This document shows, piece after piece, positions 20,613 through 29,280 of a stretch of DNA of 64,000 nt. Numbering within the stretch: position 1 is the stretch's first letter; each line of letters starts with the position of its first letter. Position numbers and translations under genes: made by a program. The notes under the pieces are model-generated. The model did not search any database. It saw only the letters and a list, made by a program, of their open reading frames with translations, and had not been told where the DNA came from. The stretch is from Actinopolyspora erythraea (GTDB lineage: Bacteria; Actinomycetota; Actinomycetes; Mycobacteriales; Pseudonocardiaceae), in assembly GCF_002263515.1 (NCBI RefSeq), contig NZ_CP022752.1:1984001-2048000 (forward strand). The letters run 5' to 3'.

Positions 20613-21188
20613 TCAGTGCAACCTGCGGTGCTCGGCCAGCATGGCGACGAACCGCGAGATCCGGCGAGCGCGGGTGTCGGCGCGTTTGGCCTCGGCCACC
20701 CGGTGCAGGATCGCGTACCGGTTCTGGCTGTCGAGGTTGTCGAAGAACTCCCTGGCCGTCGGGTCGGCGTCCAGTTCACGCCGCAGGTCGTCGGGCACCG
20801 TGGCCGTGCGCTGCGGTTCGTAGGCCGCCTGCCACCTGCCGTCCTGCTTGGCCCTCTCGACCTCGCGGTGTCCGGGCTCGCGCATCCGTCCTTCCGCGAT
20901 GAGGCGCTCCGCGTTGTCCCGGTTGATCCGCGACCACTTGCTGCGGGACCTGCGCGGGGTGAAGCGCTGCAACCAGGAGCTGTCGTCGTAGGAGCGCTTG
21001 ACAGCGTCGATCCAGCCGAAGCACAGTGCCTCGTCCAGGGCTCGCGCGTAGGAGACGGAGGTCGTCGCCGCGTTCTTCTTCGCGATGCGCAGCCACACTC
21101 CCGTGGAGTCGTCGTGGTTCTCCGCCACCCAGTCCCGCCACTCCTCGCCGGAGGCGAATTCGAGCACCGGTTCGTTCTCGGCCGTCAT
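20613..21188 (-). CDS. YdeI/OmpD-associated family protein
   Basis: 191 residues from ATG 21188. Family marks are FASGEEWRDWVAENHDDSTGVWLRIAKK, SYARALDEALCFGWIDAVKRSYDD, RFTPRRSRSKWSRINRDNAERLI and DPTAREFFDNLDSQNRYAILH near the end. This matches the YdeI/OmpD-associated, bacteriocin-protection-like family by its WID and SxWSxxN blocks and its length. Biochemical activity is not established, as far as I know. A monocistronic gene, 31 bases from the DUF397 gene on the same strand. Confidence 0.85.
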   Translation of the reverse strand: MTAENEPVLEFASGEEWRDWVAENHDDSTGVWLRIAKKNAATTSVSYARALDEALCFGWIDAVKRSYDDSSWLQRFTPRRSRSKWSRINRDNAERLIAEGRMREPGHREVERAKQDGRWQAAYEPQRTATVPDDLRRELDADPTAREFFDNLDSQNRYAILHRVAEAKRADTRARRISRFVAMLAEHRRLH

Positions 21189-21219
21189 GCCCCGATCCAA
21201 CCAGAACCGGTTCCCGCTC

Positions 21220-21414
21220 TCAGTCGTGCTCCAGCACTCCCCGCCGCACCGCGTCCAGAAAGCTGCCCCAGCGCGAGCGGTCGAAGACCAGCACGCCGCC
21301 GTGCGGGTTCTTCGAGTCCCGCGCCGCCACGCCGCCGATGGGGTGGGCGACCTCGACGCAGTTGCCGCCCTGGTCCGAGCTATGGCTCGACCTACGCCAA
21401 TACAATGAATCCAC
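21220..21414 (-). CDS. DUF397 protein
   Basis: 64 residues from GTG 21414. The sequence has the whole DUF397 pattern: WRRSSHSSDQGGNCVEVA, VAARDSKNPHGGVLVF, then WGSFLDAVRRG. In actinomycetes DUF397 genes usually follow an XRE/DUF5753 regulator and form pairs involved in development (for example the bldB/whiJ-like systems). Here only the tail of such a regulator is left, ending 10 bases upstream, so this copy seems to have lost its partner. Confidence 0.85.
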   Translation of the reverse strand: MDSLYWRRSSHSSDQGGNCVEVAHPIGGVAARDSKNPHGGVLVFDRSRWGSFLDAVRRGVLEHD

Positions 21415-21424
21415 ATCGAATAAT

Positions 21425-21570
21425 TCAGTGCTCGTCGTCAGAGAACTCCTTCGCGGTGGCTCGGATCATGCTGACCGATTCGTCTGGTGGTAGGGCGAGG
21501 GCACAGAGGTGCTCGAAAGCCACGGTGTGACTTTCGATCGCGTGGGCTTCCTCGGTGTCTCCCGGAGGAA
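21425..21570 (-). pseudogene. C-terminal remnant of an XRE/DUF5753 regulator
   Basis: About 45 residues ending at the stop at 21425 (HTVAFEHLCALALPPDESV, then a helix to the stop) match the end of DUF5753, the ligand-like part of XRE regulators that pair with DUF397 proteins. No helix-turn-helix or main DUF5753 part is found upstream in any frame; the next sequence belongs to an unrelated gene. It looks like a 5'-deleted gene. The upstream edge is approximate. Confidence 0.6.
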
Positions 21571-21736
21571 CGTGTCGCCGCCGCGGATTCGTGCATGACG
21601 ACGCGTTCACCGGTGCGTGGTCAGGAGAAGTTCGGGCCGGGGCGGAAGGAACCTTTCGGGGACTCGTCCCCTCGTTCCACGGTGCTCTTGACCGCGCGGT
21701 TTCCCGGCCCTTCGGGGGTAACGAGGGGCGGGGTAC

Positions 21737-22159
21737 TCAGTCGTGCGGCTCGACGATCGGTGTGTTCTGCGCGGCGGCCAGCCACCACCGCCCGTCCCGT
21801 TCGATCAGGGTGTACAGCGCCATCTCGGAGAAGCCCGTCTCGTCGAGCGCCCGACGGCGGATGTGCGCGATCGCCACGCCGGGAGCCGGGGCAGTGACCC
21901 GCACGATCTCGAAGCGTGAGGGTGGCGCCGCCTCCGCCGCCATGAGCACGCGATGCGTGTCGAGCAGTTCCTCGACGTCGTCCAACGTCTCCCCGTAGGG
22001 ACTGCCCCACAGCACGTCCGCCGCGAAGTCGTTGTCGTAGAGCTCGGCGTCGTAGGTGTCCAGACCCCGTTGCAGCTGGGCGGTGAAGCGCTCCACCGCC
22101 TGTTCGGCCGCTTCCCGTACTGTCGGATCGTCCAGTCGTGGGCGGATCTTCGTGGTCAT
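21737..22159 (-). CDS. SnoaL/NTF2-like protein (SgcJ/EcaC or DUF4440 type)
   Basis: 140 residues from ATG 22159, with AAGGAG seven bases upstream. Opens with a helix (REAAEQAVERFTAQLQRGLD), then YDNDFAADVLWGSPYGE, a strand pattern ending ALYTLIERDGRWWLAAAQNT, typical of the NTF2-like cone fold of SgcJ/EcaC and DUF4440 proteins. These range from isomerases to non-catalytic binding proteins; no specific role is claimed. Divergent from the acetyltransferase across 286 bases. Confidence 0.75.
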   Translation of the reverse strand: MTTKIRPRLDDPTVREAAEQAVERFTAQLQRGLDTYDAELYDNDFAADVLWGSPYGETLDDVEELLDTHRVLMAAEAAPPSRFEIVRVTAPAPGVAIAHIRRRALDETGFSEMALYTLIERDGRWWLAAAQNTPIVEPHD

Positions 22160-22445
22160 TCGCTGCTCCTTCGAACGGAATCGAACCGAGGTTAGGACTT
22201 CGATCGAACTGGAAGTCAATCTTGGGGACGGCGGGACGGTCGGCAGCATCGGCGAATCGGGGGTCAGGTCGTTCACGCCGGTCAGGCTGTCGTCGTGTTC
22301 TCCTCTTTCGGATCGCCGCCACTTCAGCACGGCGGGTTTCCGCCACGACTCGTTTCCCGGGGCTCCGGAGGGGAGTGGAGCGCCCAGTGGGATGCTCCGA
22401 GAAGGGGGTACGAGTTTTCGGTTCACGCTGAGGAGGGGCATCACG

Positions 22446-23150
22446 ATGGCCGACTACGACGCGGAGGTACTCGACGATCCGGTCGGCGAGTCGCTGCGCG
22501 GGCACCACGCGCAGCTGGCCCGTCGAGTCGGCCGGGCCGTCACCTACCAGCCGGAGGTCGCCACCTTCTGCGCCCTGCCCACCGCTCCGGGACCTGCGGC
22601 GTGGGCGGACCTGGCGCGTCTGCTCGGCCCCGAGGGACTGGCCGACATGTTCAGCTGCCCGGCGGATCCGCCCGCCGACTGGGAGCCGGTCTTCTCGCTG
22701 GAAGGTCTCCAGATGATCCGGCCCGGTGGGGGTCGAGCCGAGCACGCCGCTGCCGAAAGCGACCGGGCCGTGGTGGAGCTGGGGGCGGACGATGTCCCGG
22801 AGATGCTCGACCTCACCGCGCGGACCGCTCCGGGGCCGTTCCGTCCCCGGACCCACGAACTCGGTACCTACCTGGGGGTTCGGGAGAACGGCGCTCTGGT
22901 CGCGATGGCGGGTGAACGGCTCCGCCCACGGGGTTGGACCGAGATCAGCGCGGTCTGCACCGCTCCCGAGGCGCGCGGGCGGGGGCATGCTGCTCGGCTG
23001 GTGCGCGCGCTGGTCGCGCGTATCGAGTCTAGGGACGAGCGTCCGTTCCTGCACGCGGTCGCGTCCAACACCGGTGCTGTCGCGCTCTACGAGCGGCTCG
23101 GTTTCGTGGTCCGCAAGCCGGTGACCTTCCGCGGCTTCCGGACGCCGTGA
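22446..23150 (+). CDS. GNAT N-acetyltransferase (FR47-like)
   Basis: 234 residues from ATG 22446. The catalytic GNAT part is in the C-terminal half: ELGTYLGVRENGALVAMAGER, WTEISAVCTAPEARGRGHAARL (acetyl-CoA loop with RGRGHA) and NTGAVALYERLGFVVRK. The N-terminal half is a second, degenerate domain, as in FR47-type proteins. The acceptor is unknown. Followed by the tRNA-Pro region on the other strand; the long hairpin at 23188-23244 may end both transcripts. Confidence 0.85.
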   Translation: MADYDAEVLDDPVGESLRGHHAQLARRVGRAVTYQPEVATFCALPTAPGPAAWADLARLLGPEGLADMFSCPADPPADWEPVFSLEGLQMIRPGGGRAEHAAAESDRAVVELGADDVPEMLDLTARTAPGPFRPRTHELGTYLGVRENGALVAMAGERLRPRGWTEISAVCTAPEARGRGHAARLVRALVARIESRDERPFLHAVASNTGAVALYERLGFVVRKPVTFRGFRTP

Positions 23151-23187
23151 CGTGCCTGCCCGGACCGACACCGCTGTGGGCGCGAGA

Positions 23188-23244
23188 CAACGACGAAGCC
23201 CGCTGATCCGACACGAGGTGTCGGATCAACGGGCTTCGTCGTTG
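23188..23244. terminator. Long near-perfect hairpin shared by acetyltransferase gene and tRNA-Pro
   Basis: CAACGACGAAGCCCG pairs with CGGGCTTCGTCGTTG, then TGATCCGACAC with GTGTCGGATCA, with one mismatch between, and loop GAG. The ~27-bp stem begins right at the encoded CCA end of the tRNA on the minus strand and follows the acetyltransferase stop by 37 bases on the plus strand, so it should act in both directions. Confidence 0.8.
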
Positions 23245-23319
23245 GTCGGGACGGCGGGATTCGAACCCACGACCCCCTGACCCCCAGTCAGGTGCGCTAC
23301 CAAGCTGCGCCACGTCCCG
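23243..23319 (-). tRNA. tRNA-Pro (anticodon GGG)
   Basis: Read on the minus strand, the 7-base acceptor arms CGGGACG and CGTCCCG pair, the D arm is GCGCAGCTTGGTAGCGC, the anticodon arm CCTGA-CTGGGGG-TCAGG gives GGG in the loop, and the T arm contains GGTTCGAATCC. Discriminator A and a genome-encoded CCA follow. Confidence 0.97.
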
Positions 23320-23439
23320 TTTCCTGCTGAACTGTGATCAGCTTACACCACCTCTCACGGCCCCGGAAAACGGGGGTGGTGCTCGTGCCCGCCCCGCCGA
23401 TCACGAGCGCTTCCTCGGGGGAGGGCTATCGTCGAGGTG

Positions 23440-23826
23440 ATGGGCAAGCACCGACCCAACGCCCCGCAGTGGGTCTGGTACACGTTCGGCGGCAAGCTAC
23501 CCGCTCACCTGGCCGAGTGGGTGCTGCACGACGTGACCTGCCGTACCTGGGTGCTTCGCCACCTCCTCCGGGCGCTGACACAGCTCGCCCCCTTCTGCGT
23601 GGTGGTGCTGTTGCTGCCCGGCCCGCTCCACATCCGGCTTTCCTCCCTGGCGCTCGGCCTGCTCGTGGGACTGTTCTACTCGATCAGCGCCATGGGGGAG
23701 AGCTGCGAACACCGCGTGATCAAGCACGGCTACCCGCCGGGAATCGGGCGCGAGACCCGTGCGATGTACCGCGAGGTCCGCAGGGCCACCAGGAACGAGA
23801 CCCGCAGGCGTCGACCACCCGAATGA
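23440..23826 (+). CDS. DUF5313 family small membrane protein
   Basis: 128 residues from ATG 23440 (GTG 23437 is possible). Begins RPNAPQWVWYTFGGKLP and has EWVLHDVTCRTWVLRHLLR, two hydrophobic segments (APFCVVVLLLPGPL and LALGLLVGLFYSISA), then EHRVIKHGYPPG and a basic tail. This fits the actinobacterial DUF5313 family: two transmembrane helices, short soluble ends, unknown function. Stands between the tRNA and an aminotransferase gene with no clear operon partner. Confidence 0.8.
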   Translation: MGKHRPNAPQWVWYTFGGKLPAHLAEWVLHDVTCRTWVLRHLLRALTQLAPFCVVVLLLPGPLHIRLSSLALGLLVGLFYSISAMGESCEHRVIKHGYPPGIGRETRAMYREVRRATRNETRRRRPPE

Positions 23827-23952
23827 ACTCGCGTCCGGCCGCTCGACGCGCCGCCCCGGTATTGCCGCGCCCCCGCTTCGCCCATAGGTTCGACATCGCG
23901 CTGGTCCGAAAAGGTGGTCCGGCCGCACCCGGCGGCGCGGAGGATGGGAGCG

Positions 23953-25278
23953 ATGATGAACACCGAGGCTGGCTTCGACCACGGCGGGGAGCACGCGCGG
24001 CTGGCGCGGCGGCGCGCCGCCGTGATGCCGTCCTGGCTATCGACCATGTACTCCGAACCGATCGACATCGAGAGCGGGTCGGGCCGGCACGTGTGGGACG
24101 CGGAGGGCAACCGCTACCTCGACTTCTTCGGCGGCATCCTCACGACCATGACCGGGCACGCCGTACCGGAAGTGACCAAGGCGGTGTCCGAGCAGGCGGG
24201 CAGGATCCTGCACTCCTCGACGTTGTACCTGAACCGGCCGATGGTGGAGCTGGCCGAGCGGATCGCCGAGCTGTCGGGCCTGGACGACCCGAGGGTCTTC
24301 TTCACCACGAGCGGAACCGAGGCCAACGACACCGCCCTGCTGCTGGCCACGGGCTACCGTTCCTCCAACCAGATCCTGGCGCTGCGCAACAGCTACCACG
24401 GCCGTTCGTTCGCCTCGCTGGCCGTGACCGGCAACCGGAGCTGGTCACCGAGCAGCCTGTCGCCGGTGCAGACCAGCTACGTCCACGGCACCCGCAGGCG
24501 CGGCACTATGCTGGAGGGGTTGGCCGACGAGGAGTTCACCGAGGCCTGTGTACGCGACCTGGAGGACACGCTCGACCAGCTCCACGGCAACGTGGCGTGC
24601 CTGATCGCCGAGCCGATCCAGGGAGTCGGCGGTTTCGCGGCGCCCCCCGACGGCCTGTTCGCGCGCTTCAGGGAAGTGCTCGACCGGCACGGCATCCTCT
24701 GGATCAGCGATGAGGTGCAGACCGGCTGGGGGCGCACTGGCGAGCACTTCTGGGGCTGGCAGGCGCACGCCGACAACGGGCCTCCGGACGTCGTCACCTT
24801 CGCCAAGGGCATCGGTAACGGCCTGCCGATAGCCGGGGTCGTCGCCCGGGGCGAGGTCATGGACAGCGTGGCGGCGAACTCGATCTCCACTTTCGGGGGA
24901 AGCCCGCTGACGGCCGCCGGTGCGCTGGCCAACCTCGACTACCACCAGCGTCACGACCTGCAGGGGAACGCGCGGCGGGCCGGTGCGGTACTGCGCGCCG
25001 AACTCCGGGAGGCGGAGTCCCTGGCCTCGGTGGGCGGGATCCGGGGTAAGGGCCTGATGCTCGGGGTGGAGCTCGTGCGTTCCGACGGCGGTCCCGCTCC
25101 CGAGACGGCGGCCGTGGTCACCGAACGGGCGCGCGAGCGCGGTCTGCTGATCGGCAAGGGAGGACTGGAGGGCAATGTGCTGCGCGTCGCACCTCCGTTG
25201 AGCGTCACCGAGGAGGAAGCGGTCGAAGGTGCCCGTGCGCTGGTCGACGCGCTGCGTGCCGCCGACTCGTCCGCGTGA
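23953..25278 (+). CDS. Class III PLP-dependent aminotransferase (AGXT2-like)
   Basis: About 441 residues; ATG 23953 or 23956, with GGGAG just upstream. Fold-type I class III marks: HVWDAEGNRYLDFFGGI, HSSTLYLNRPMVELAERI, VFFTTSGTEANDTALLLA, NSYHGRSFASLAVTG, CLIAEPIQGVGG, LWISDEVQTGWGRTG (PLP Asp), VVTFAKGIGNGLPIAG (Schiff-base Lys) and STFGGSPL. The pattern is nearest to alanine-glyoxylate aminotransferase 2 and related omega-amino-acid transaminases. The amino donor cannot be read from the sequence. A single gene with no pathway partners beside it. Confidence 0.88.
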   Translation: MMNTEAGFDHGGEHARLARRRAAVMPSWLSTMYSEPIDIESGSGRHVWDAEGNRYLDFFGGILTTMTGHAVPEVTKAVSEQAGRILHSSTLYLNRPMVELAERIAELSGLDDPRVFFTTSGTEANDTALLLATGYRSSNQILALRNSYHGRSFASLAVTGNRSWSPSSLSPVQTSYVHGTRRRGTMLEGLADEEFTEACVRDLEDTLDQLHGNVACLIAEPIQGVGGFAAPPDGLFARFREVLDRHGILWISDEVQTGWGRTGEHFWGWQAHADNGPPDVVTFAKGIGNGLPIAGVVARGEVMDSVAANSISTFGGSPLTAAGALANLDYHQRHDLQGNARRAGAVLRAELREAESLASVGGIRGKGLMLGVELVRSDGGPAPETAAVVTERARERGLLIGKGGLEGNVLRVAPPLSVTEEEAVEGARALVDALRAADSSA

Positions 25279-25488
25279 TCCCGGCGCCCGAGCGAGGCCG
25301 GTGAATGTTCCCGGGCGTGGGAGGAGCGGTTCTCCCCGGCAGCTAGGCTGTTGTTGGGTGGGACGGCACGCTAAGGCGCGGCTGCCCGCACCCCGCGACG
25401 CTCGGAATCAGACTCCGCGCCGGGGTCCACGACCGAAGATCCGATCACGGTCGGTGGGCACGGCACGGACCGGACGAGAAGGCCACCT

Positions 25489-26151
25489 TTGACACGATCC
25501 TCGCAGTCCCGCCCCGGTGCTCCCGGTGTCGCCGGGCTCGCATCGCGCGGCAGCACGATGCTGTCCGAGTACCGTACTTTCGTGACCCGCGCGGTGCGCG
25601 AACCCTCCACCGTCGGTGCCGTCCTGCCCAGCTCGCCGGTGCTGGCCAGGGAGATGGCCGCCATCGTGCCGAGCACCGAACAGCCGGTGGTCGTCGAGCT
25701 GGGGCCCGGAACCGGCGCGCTCAGTGGAGCCATCGCCGAACGTGTCCCCGAGGGAGGCCGTCACATCGCCGTGGAGGTCGATCCCGGCATGTGCGAGCAC
25801 CTGCGCACCACCGCGCCCTGGCTGGAGGTCGTGCGGGGGGACGCGATGCGGCTGGGCGAACTGCTCGTCGAGAACGGGGTCGACTCGGTGGACGCCGTGG
25901 TCAGCGGGCTGCCGTGGTCGCTGTTCACCGCCGAGTCGCAGCGGCGGATCCTGCGTGAGGTCGGCTCCGTGCTCGCCCCGGGCGGCGGGTTCACCACCAT
26001 CGCCTACGCGCACGCACTCGGAATGTCCGGTGCCCGGCGGTTCCGCAGCCGGCTGGAGGCCGCGTTCGACGAAGTGATCACCACACGTACCGTGTGGCGC
26101 AACGTCCCTCCCGCCCGAACCTACGTCTGCCGCAGGCCCGTGGTGGCCTGA
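25489..26151 (+). CDS. PmtA-like phospholipid N-methyltransferase (COG3963 type)
   Basis: 220 residues from TTG 25489, preceded by AGAAGG; ATG 25558 is a possible shorter start. Motif I is VVVELGPGTGALSGAI, then HIAVEVDPGMCEHLR, VVRGDAMRLGE, DAVVSGLPWSLF and the strand PGGGFTTIAYAH. ELGPGTG with SGLP is what I know from the Sinorhizobium-type PmtA that methylates phosphatidylethanolamine to phosphatidylcholine. The nearest alternative is a KsgA-like rRNA dimethyltransferase, but the NxPY motif of those enzymes is absent. Actinopolyspora is described as having phosphatidylcholine, so a PC role fits (inference). Confidence 0.68.
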   Translation: MTRSSQSRPGAPGVAGLASRGSTMLSEYRTFVTRAVREPSTVGAVLPSSPVLAREMAAIVPSTEQPVVVELGPGTGALSGAIAERVPEGGRHIAVEVDPGMCEHLRTTAPWLEVVRGDAMRLGELLVENGVDSVDAVVSGLPWSLFTAESQRRILREVGSVLAPGGGFTTIAYAHALGMSGARRFRSRLEAAFDEVITTRTVWRNVPPARTYVCRRPVVA

Positions 26152-26170
26152 GCGCCGCTCTGCGGGAGGC

Positions 26171-26200
26171 GCCCCGGATCACGCGGTCCGGATCCGGGGC
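26171..26200. terminator. Convergent terminator hairpin
   Basis: Perfect 10-bp arms GCCCCGGATC and GATCCGGGGC with a 10-base loop, 19 bases after the methyltransferase stop and overlapping the stop of the minus-strand GT39 gene. It can end both transcripts. Confidence 0.7.
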
Positions 26201-27714
26201 CACAGTTCGGACCAGCTCAGCTCGGGCTCCGTGTGGAGCGTGACAGCGACTCCGCGCGCGATGTTGACCACGTCGTGCTCGGTGCGCACGGTGTCCAGCT
26301 GTTCTCGTTCTCCGAAGTAGGGTGCCAGTGGCTGCTCGCTGCCGACGTAGAGCATCGCCCTCGCCGAGTCGGGCGGGGCACCGAAGAACCAGTAGCCCCG
26401 GTGCGGGCTGTAGACCCGGGGGAGCCCGAGCTCCCGCCCGTGCACGTCCAGCGCCGCCGCGGTCGGGTAGCTCTCCGCGACCACCACGGTGTCCTCGCGG
26501 AGTTCGGCGGGCAGCCCGCGGTAGGCGGCCGCGGTGGTGCGCGCCAGTTCCGGCCAGCCCGTCTCGTACATCCTGCTGTAGTTGGTCAGTTCCGGATGGG
26601 CGGCCAGCAGCGGCAGGGGGTAGATCGGCAGCAGCGCGATAGGCAGCAGCGCCGACAACGGGTAGGCCACCCAGGGGACCCACCTTCCCCGGTTGTTCCC
26701 GCGCCGCTCCCGGCGGTGCCGCAGCCCGACGGCCCCGGCCGCGAACAGCAGCCCGAACAGTCCCGCCGGATAGTTCGGCCTGCCGCTGGCGACGACGAAG
26801 AACAGCACCAGGCCCACCACCGTCCAACCGAGGAAGCGGTACCGGGCCAGTTCGGGGGATCGCAGCAGTTGCCACAGGCCGTAGCAGCACAGCACGGCTC
26901 CCACCACGACGCCGGAGAACAACAGCGCGTTCGGCACGAACAGCCAGCGCCGCGTCTCGCTCGCCACCACCGCCCCCATGTCCAGGGCGGGCCATCCGTT
27001 CCGGTGTTGCCACAGCAGGGTCGGCGCGGCCGTGCCCAGGACGAGACCCGCGCCGCCCCACAGGGCGGGACGGCGCAGCATCCGGCGCGGTCCCACGGCG
27101 GCAACGGACGAGAGCACGGCCACGCCCAACAGCACCACCTGGAACTTGGTCTGCACCCCCACGGCGGCGACCGCGCTCGCGGCCCACAGCAGCCGGTCCC
27201 TTCGCACTCCGGTGTGGTGCAGGCGGGTCCAGCGGATCAACAGCCACAGGACCACCCCCCACTCCAGCGGGGCCAGCGTCGCCGCCGCCAACCAGTGCCC
27301 GCTGAGCAGCAGCCACGGCGAGACCGCGTAGGCGGCGGCTGCCAGGGTCTGCGCGCGACGATCACCACCGAGCTCCCTGGCGATCAGTGCGGTGAGCAGG
27401 ATTCCGGCCGCGGTCACCAGGGCCGGGACGATCCGGAACACCAGCAGCGACCCGGGTGCCACCGCATCGGCCCACCGGGCCAGCAACGGGACCAGGGGTT
27501 GCTGGTCCATGTAGCCCCAGTCCAGGTAGTACTTGCCCGCCGCGAGGAAGTACAGCTCGTCGGAGAGATAGCCGTAGCGTCCGCTGAGCAGCAGCAACAA
27601 CACCGCGGTGGTGCCGGCGAGCAGCAGTACCGGCACTCGTGCCAGCGGGGCGGCGGAGCTCGTCGCGCGCTGTCGCACGTCGTGCTGTTCGACGGCGGGT
27701 AAGAAGGCGGGCAC
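26179..27714 (-). CDS. GT39-family (ArnT/PMT-like) polytopic glycosyltransferase
   Basis: 511 residues, ATG 27714. A first transmembrane helix (VPVLLLAGTTAVLLLLLSG) is followed by an extracytoplasmic loop with acidic GT-C residues, YLSDELYFLAAGKYYLDWGYMDQQPLVPLLAR; about ten more hydrophobic segments follow, then a soluble C-terminal domain of about 130 residues (ETGWPELARTTAAAYRGL onward). This is the GT39 pattern: transfer from polyprenyl-phosphate sugar to an acceptor on the outer face of the membrane. The substrate is unknown. Divergent from the TetR gene, 128 bases away, which may control it. Confidence 0.83.
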   Translation of the reverse strand: MPAFLPAVEQHDVRQRATSSAAPLARVPVLLLAGTTAVLLLLLSGRYGYLSDELYFLAAGKYYLDWGYMDQQPLVPLLARWADAVAPGSLLVFRIVPALVTAAGILLTALIARELGGDRRAQTLAAAAYAVSPWLLLSGHWLAAATLAPLEWGVVLWLLIRWTRLHHTGVRRDRLLWAASAVAAVGVQTKFQVVLLGVAVLSSVAAVGPRRMLRRPALWGGAGLVLGTAAPTLLWQHRNGWPALDMGAVVASETRRWLFVPNALLFSGVVVGAVLCCYGLWQLLRSPELARYRFLGWTVVGLVLFFVVASGRPNYPAGLFGLLFAAGAVGLRHRRERRGNNRGRWVPWVAYPLSALLPIALLPIYPLPLLAAHPELTNYSRMYETGWPELARTTAAAYRGLPAELREDTVVVAESYPTAAALDVHGRELGLPRVYSPHRGYWFFGAPPDSARAMLYVGSEQPLAPYFGEREQLDTVRTEHDVVNIARGVAVTLHTEPELSWSELWPRIRTA

Positions 27715-27842
27715 TGACTCTCCTCCCGGTGAGCTCGACCCCGATCAGCTTAGGCACCCGTTCGGGACAGCACGGCGGGCTGGTCCGCACGTTGCGGGCG
27801 GAGGCGTGGAGCTCCCGGCGAACTCGCGTTCGCGGCCGGACA

Positions 27843-28472
27843 ATGTCGGTGATGACCGGTGGGAATCGGGTGAGCAGGGGACAGCGCGGTTCGGAGCGCA
27901 GGGCGGAGCTGCTGTCCATAGCCGCGGAGATGTTCGCGGTTCGGGGGTTCGCGGCCACCACGGTGCGTGAGATAGCCGACGAGGCCGGGATCCTGTCCGG
28001 CAGTCTCTACCACCACTTCGAGTCGAAGGAGGCGATGGTCGACGAGATCCTGCGCGGCTACCTGAGCGCCCAGCTCGAACGCTTCCGGCGAGTGGTCGAA
28101 GCCGGTTACGGGCCTTATACGACGGTGGGTGAGCTGATCCACGAGTCGTTCGCGGCGCTGCACCGTCACCGCTGGGCCATGGCGATCCTGCACAACGAGG
28201 CGGGGCGCCTCGCCGAGTTCGACAGGTTCGGCTACATCGGGTCCGCGAACCGGGAGTTCGAGCGCGTCTGGGTCCGGGTACTGCGGGAGGGGCAACGAAG
28301 CGGGGTGTTTCGCGCGGAGCTCAGTCCTCGGCTGGCACACCGCTTCATCAGGGACTCCGTCGCCGCCTCGGTGCGTTGGTACAACCCGAGCGGGCGCATG
28401 AGCGTCCAGGGGATCGCCGAGCAGTACACCCGCATCTTCCGCGACGGCATGGCCGCTCCGGGAGGGGAGTGA
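27843..28472 (+). CDS. TetR family regulator, KstR2-like
   Basis: About 209 residues from ATG 27843 (ATG 27852 possible). The helix-turn-helix is ELLSIAAEMFAVRGFAATTVREIA followed by EAGILSGSLYHHFESKEAMVDEIL; the ligand half has RFGYIGSANREFERVW and HRFIRDSVAASVRWYNPSG. Both halves resemble mycobacterial KstR2, which represses late sterol-catabolism genes and senses a CoA thioester of ring-degradation products. None of those genes is nearby, so either the regulon is elsewhere or the protein serves another acyl-CoA pathway. It is divergent from the GT39 gene. Confidence 0.82.
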   Translation: MSVMTGGNRVSRGQRGSERRAELLSIAAEMFAVRGFAATTVREIADEAGILSGSLYHHFESKEAMVDEILRGYLSAQLERFRRVVEAGYGPYTTVGELIHESFAALHRHRWAMAILHNEAGRLAEFDRFGYIGSANREFERVWVRVLREGQRSGVFRAELSPRLAHRFIRDSVAASVRWYNPSGRMSVQGIAEQYTRIFRDGMAAPGGE

Positions 28473-29280
28473 CGCCGGAGACTTCCGGAACCGTTCCCCG
28501 CGCCGGGAATGGCAGCACCGTGTCCCGGATCGTGGGAAAATCGGCACGAGTGCTCCCCTGTGGGGTGGTGATCGCGAGTGCCGCACCGTGACGCGGAAAC
28601 GGCGGAAACGAAGTATGGCCGAAGTCACATTCATCGTTTCGTGGCTGTTTCGGGAATTCGGAACTGCGATCAGGTATTTCCCGGAAACGACGAGTCCGGC
28701 GGCGAATGTCCGTCCCCGCCGGAATTTCCCCGTGGCGGAGTGCGGCCCCTCGGTCCGTGCTCGGCGGTGAGTGCCGCGAGCGCGGCGTCCCCCACCGCGG
28801 TCAGCCGCCCGGGCCGGTCACCGGACGGTCCGGGCACGGGGCGCGTCGCCCCGGAGACGCGCAACCGTGCTCGTGCGCTCGTTCCCGAGGCCGCGGCGTG
28901 GCTCTCCTCAATTCCGGTGAGCGGGATCCCCTCCGGGACACCGCTCTTTTCGGGCCTCCTCTGGTGAGCGGCCAACGAGGCGGGGCGCCGGCCGCCGGTG
29001 CGGTGCTTCTCGGGGTTTCCCGTCCGCGTGGAGGGCGTTCGGGCGGTGTGCGGGGGTGTTTCCGATTCTTCCGTCGAATGCGGTTCTTCTTTCGTTCGCC
29101 AGGAAGAATGTCCCTCGCGGAACGGAATACGACGACTGCCGAACTCGTTGTACCGCGAGTATGCTGCGGGCGGGCCGCGACTTGATCGCCGGACGCGGTC
29201 CACGGTACGAACAGCGGCGGTGGACGAGTGGCCCATTCCGCGATGGGTGCTTCCTCGCACGGTGAAAGGGAACTGGTCAA
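28473..29280. other. About 800 bases without a recognisable gene
   Basis: Between the TetR stop and korA. Translations in all six frames are short or rich in Arg/Ser/Pro without known motifs. GC content drops in several places (for example 28590-28680). It should hold the korAB promoter; the last bases before korA contain GAAAGGGAA as the ribosome binding site. Nothing else can be supported. Confidence 0.6.

Noticed and set aside
25489-26151. KsgA-type 16S rRNA dimethyltransferase
   Set aside because: Lacks the NxPY-type catalytic motif and is shorter than KsgA; the SGLP motif fits phospholipid methyltransferases better.
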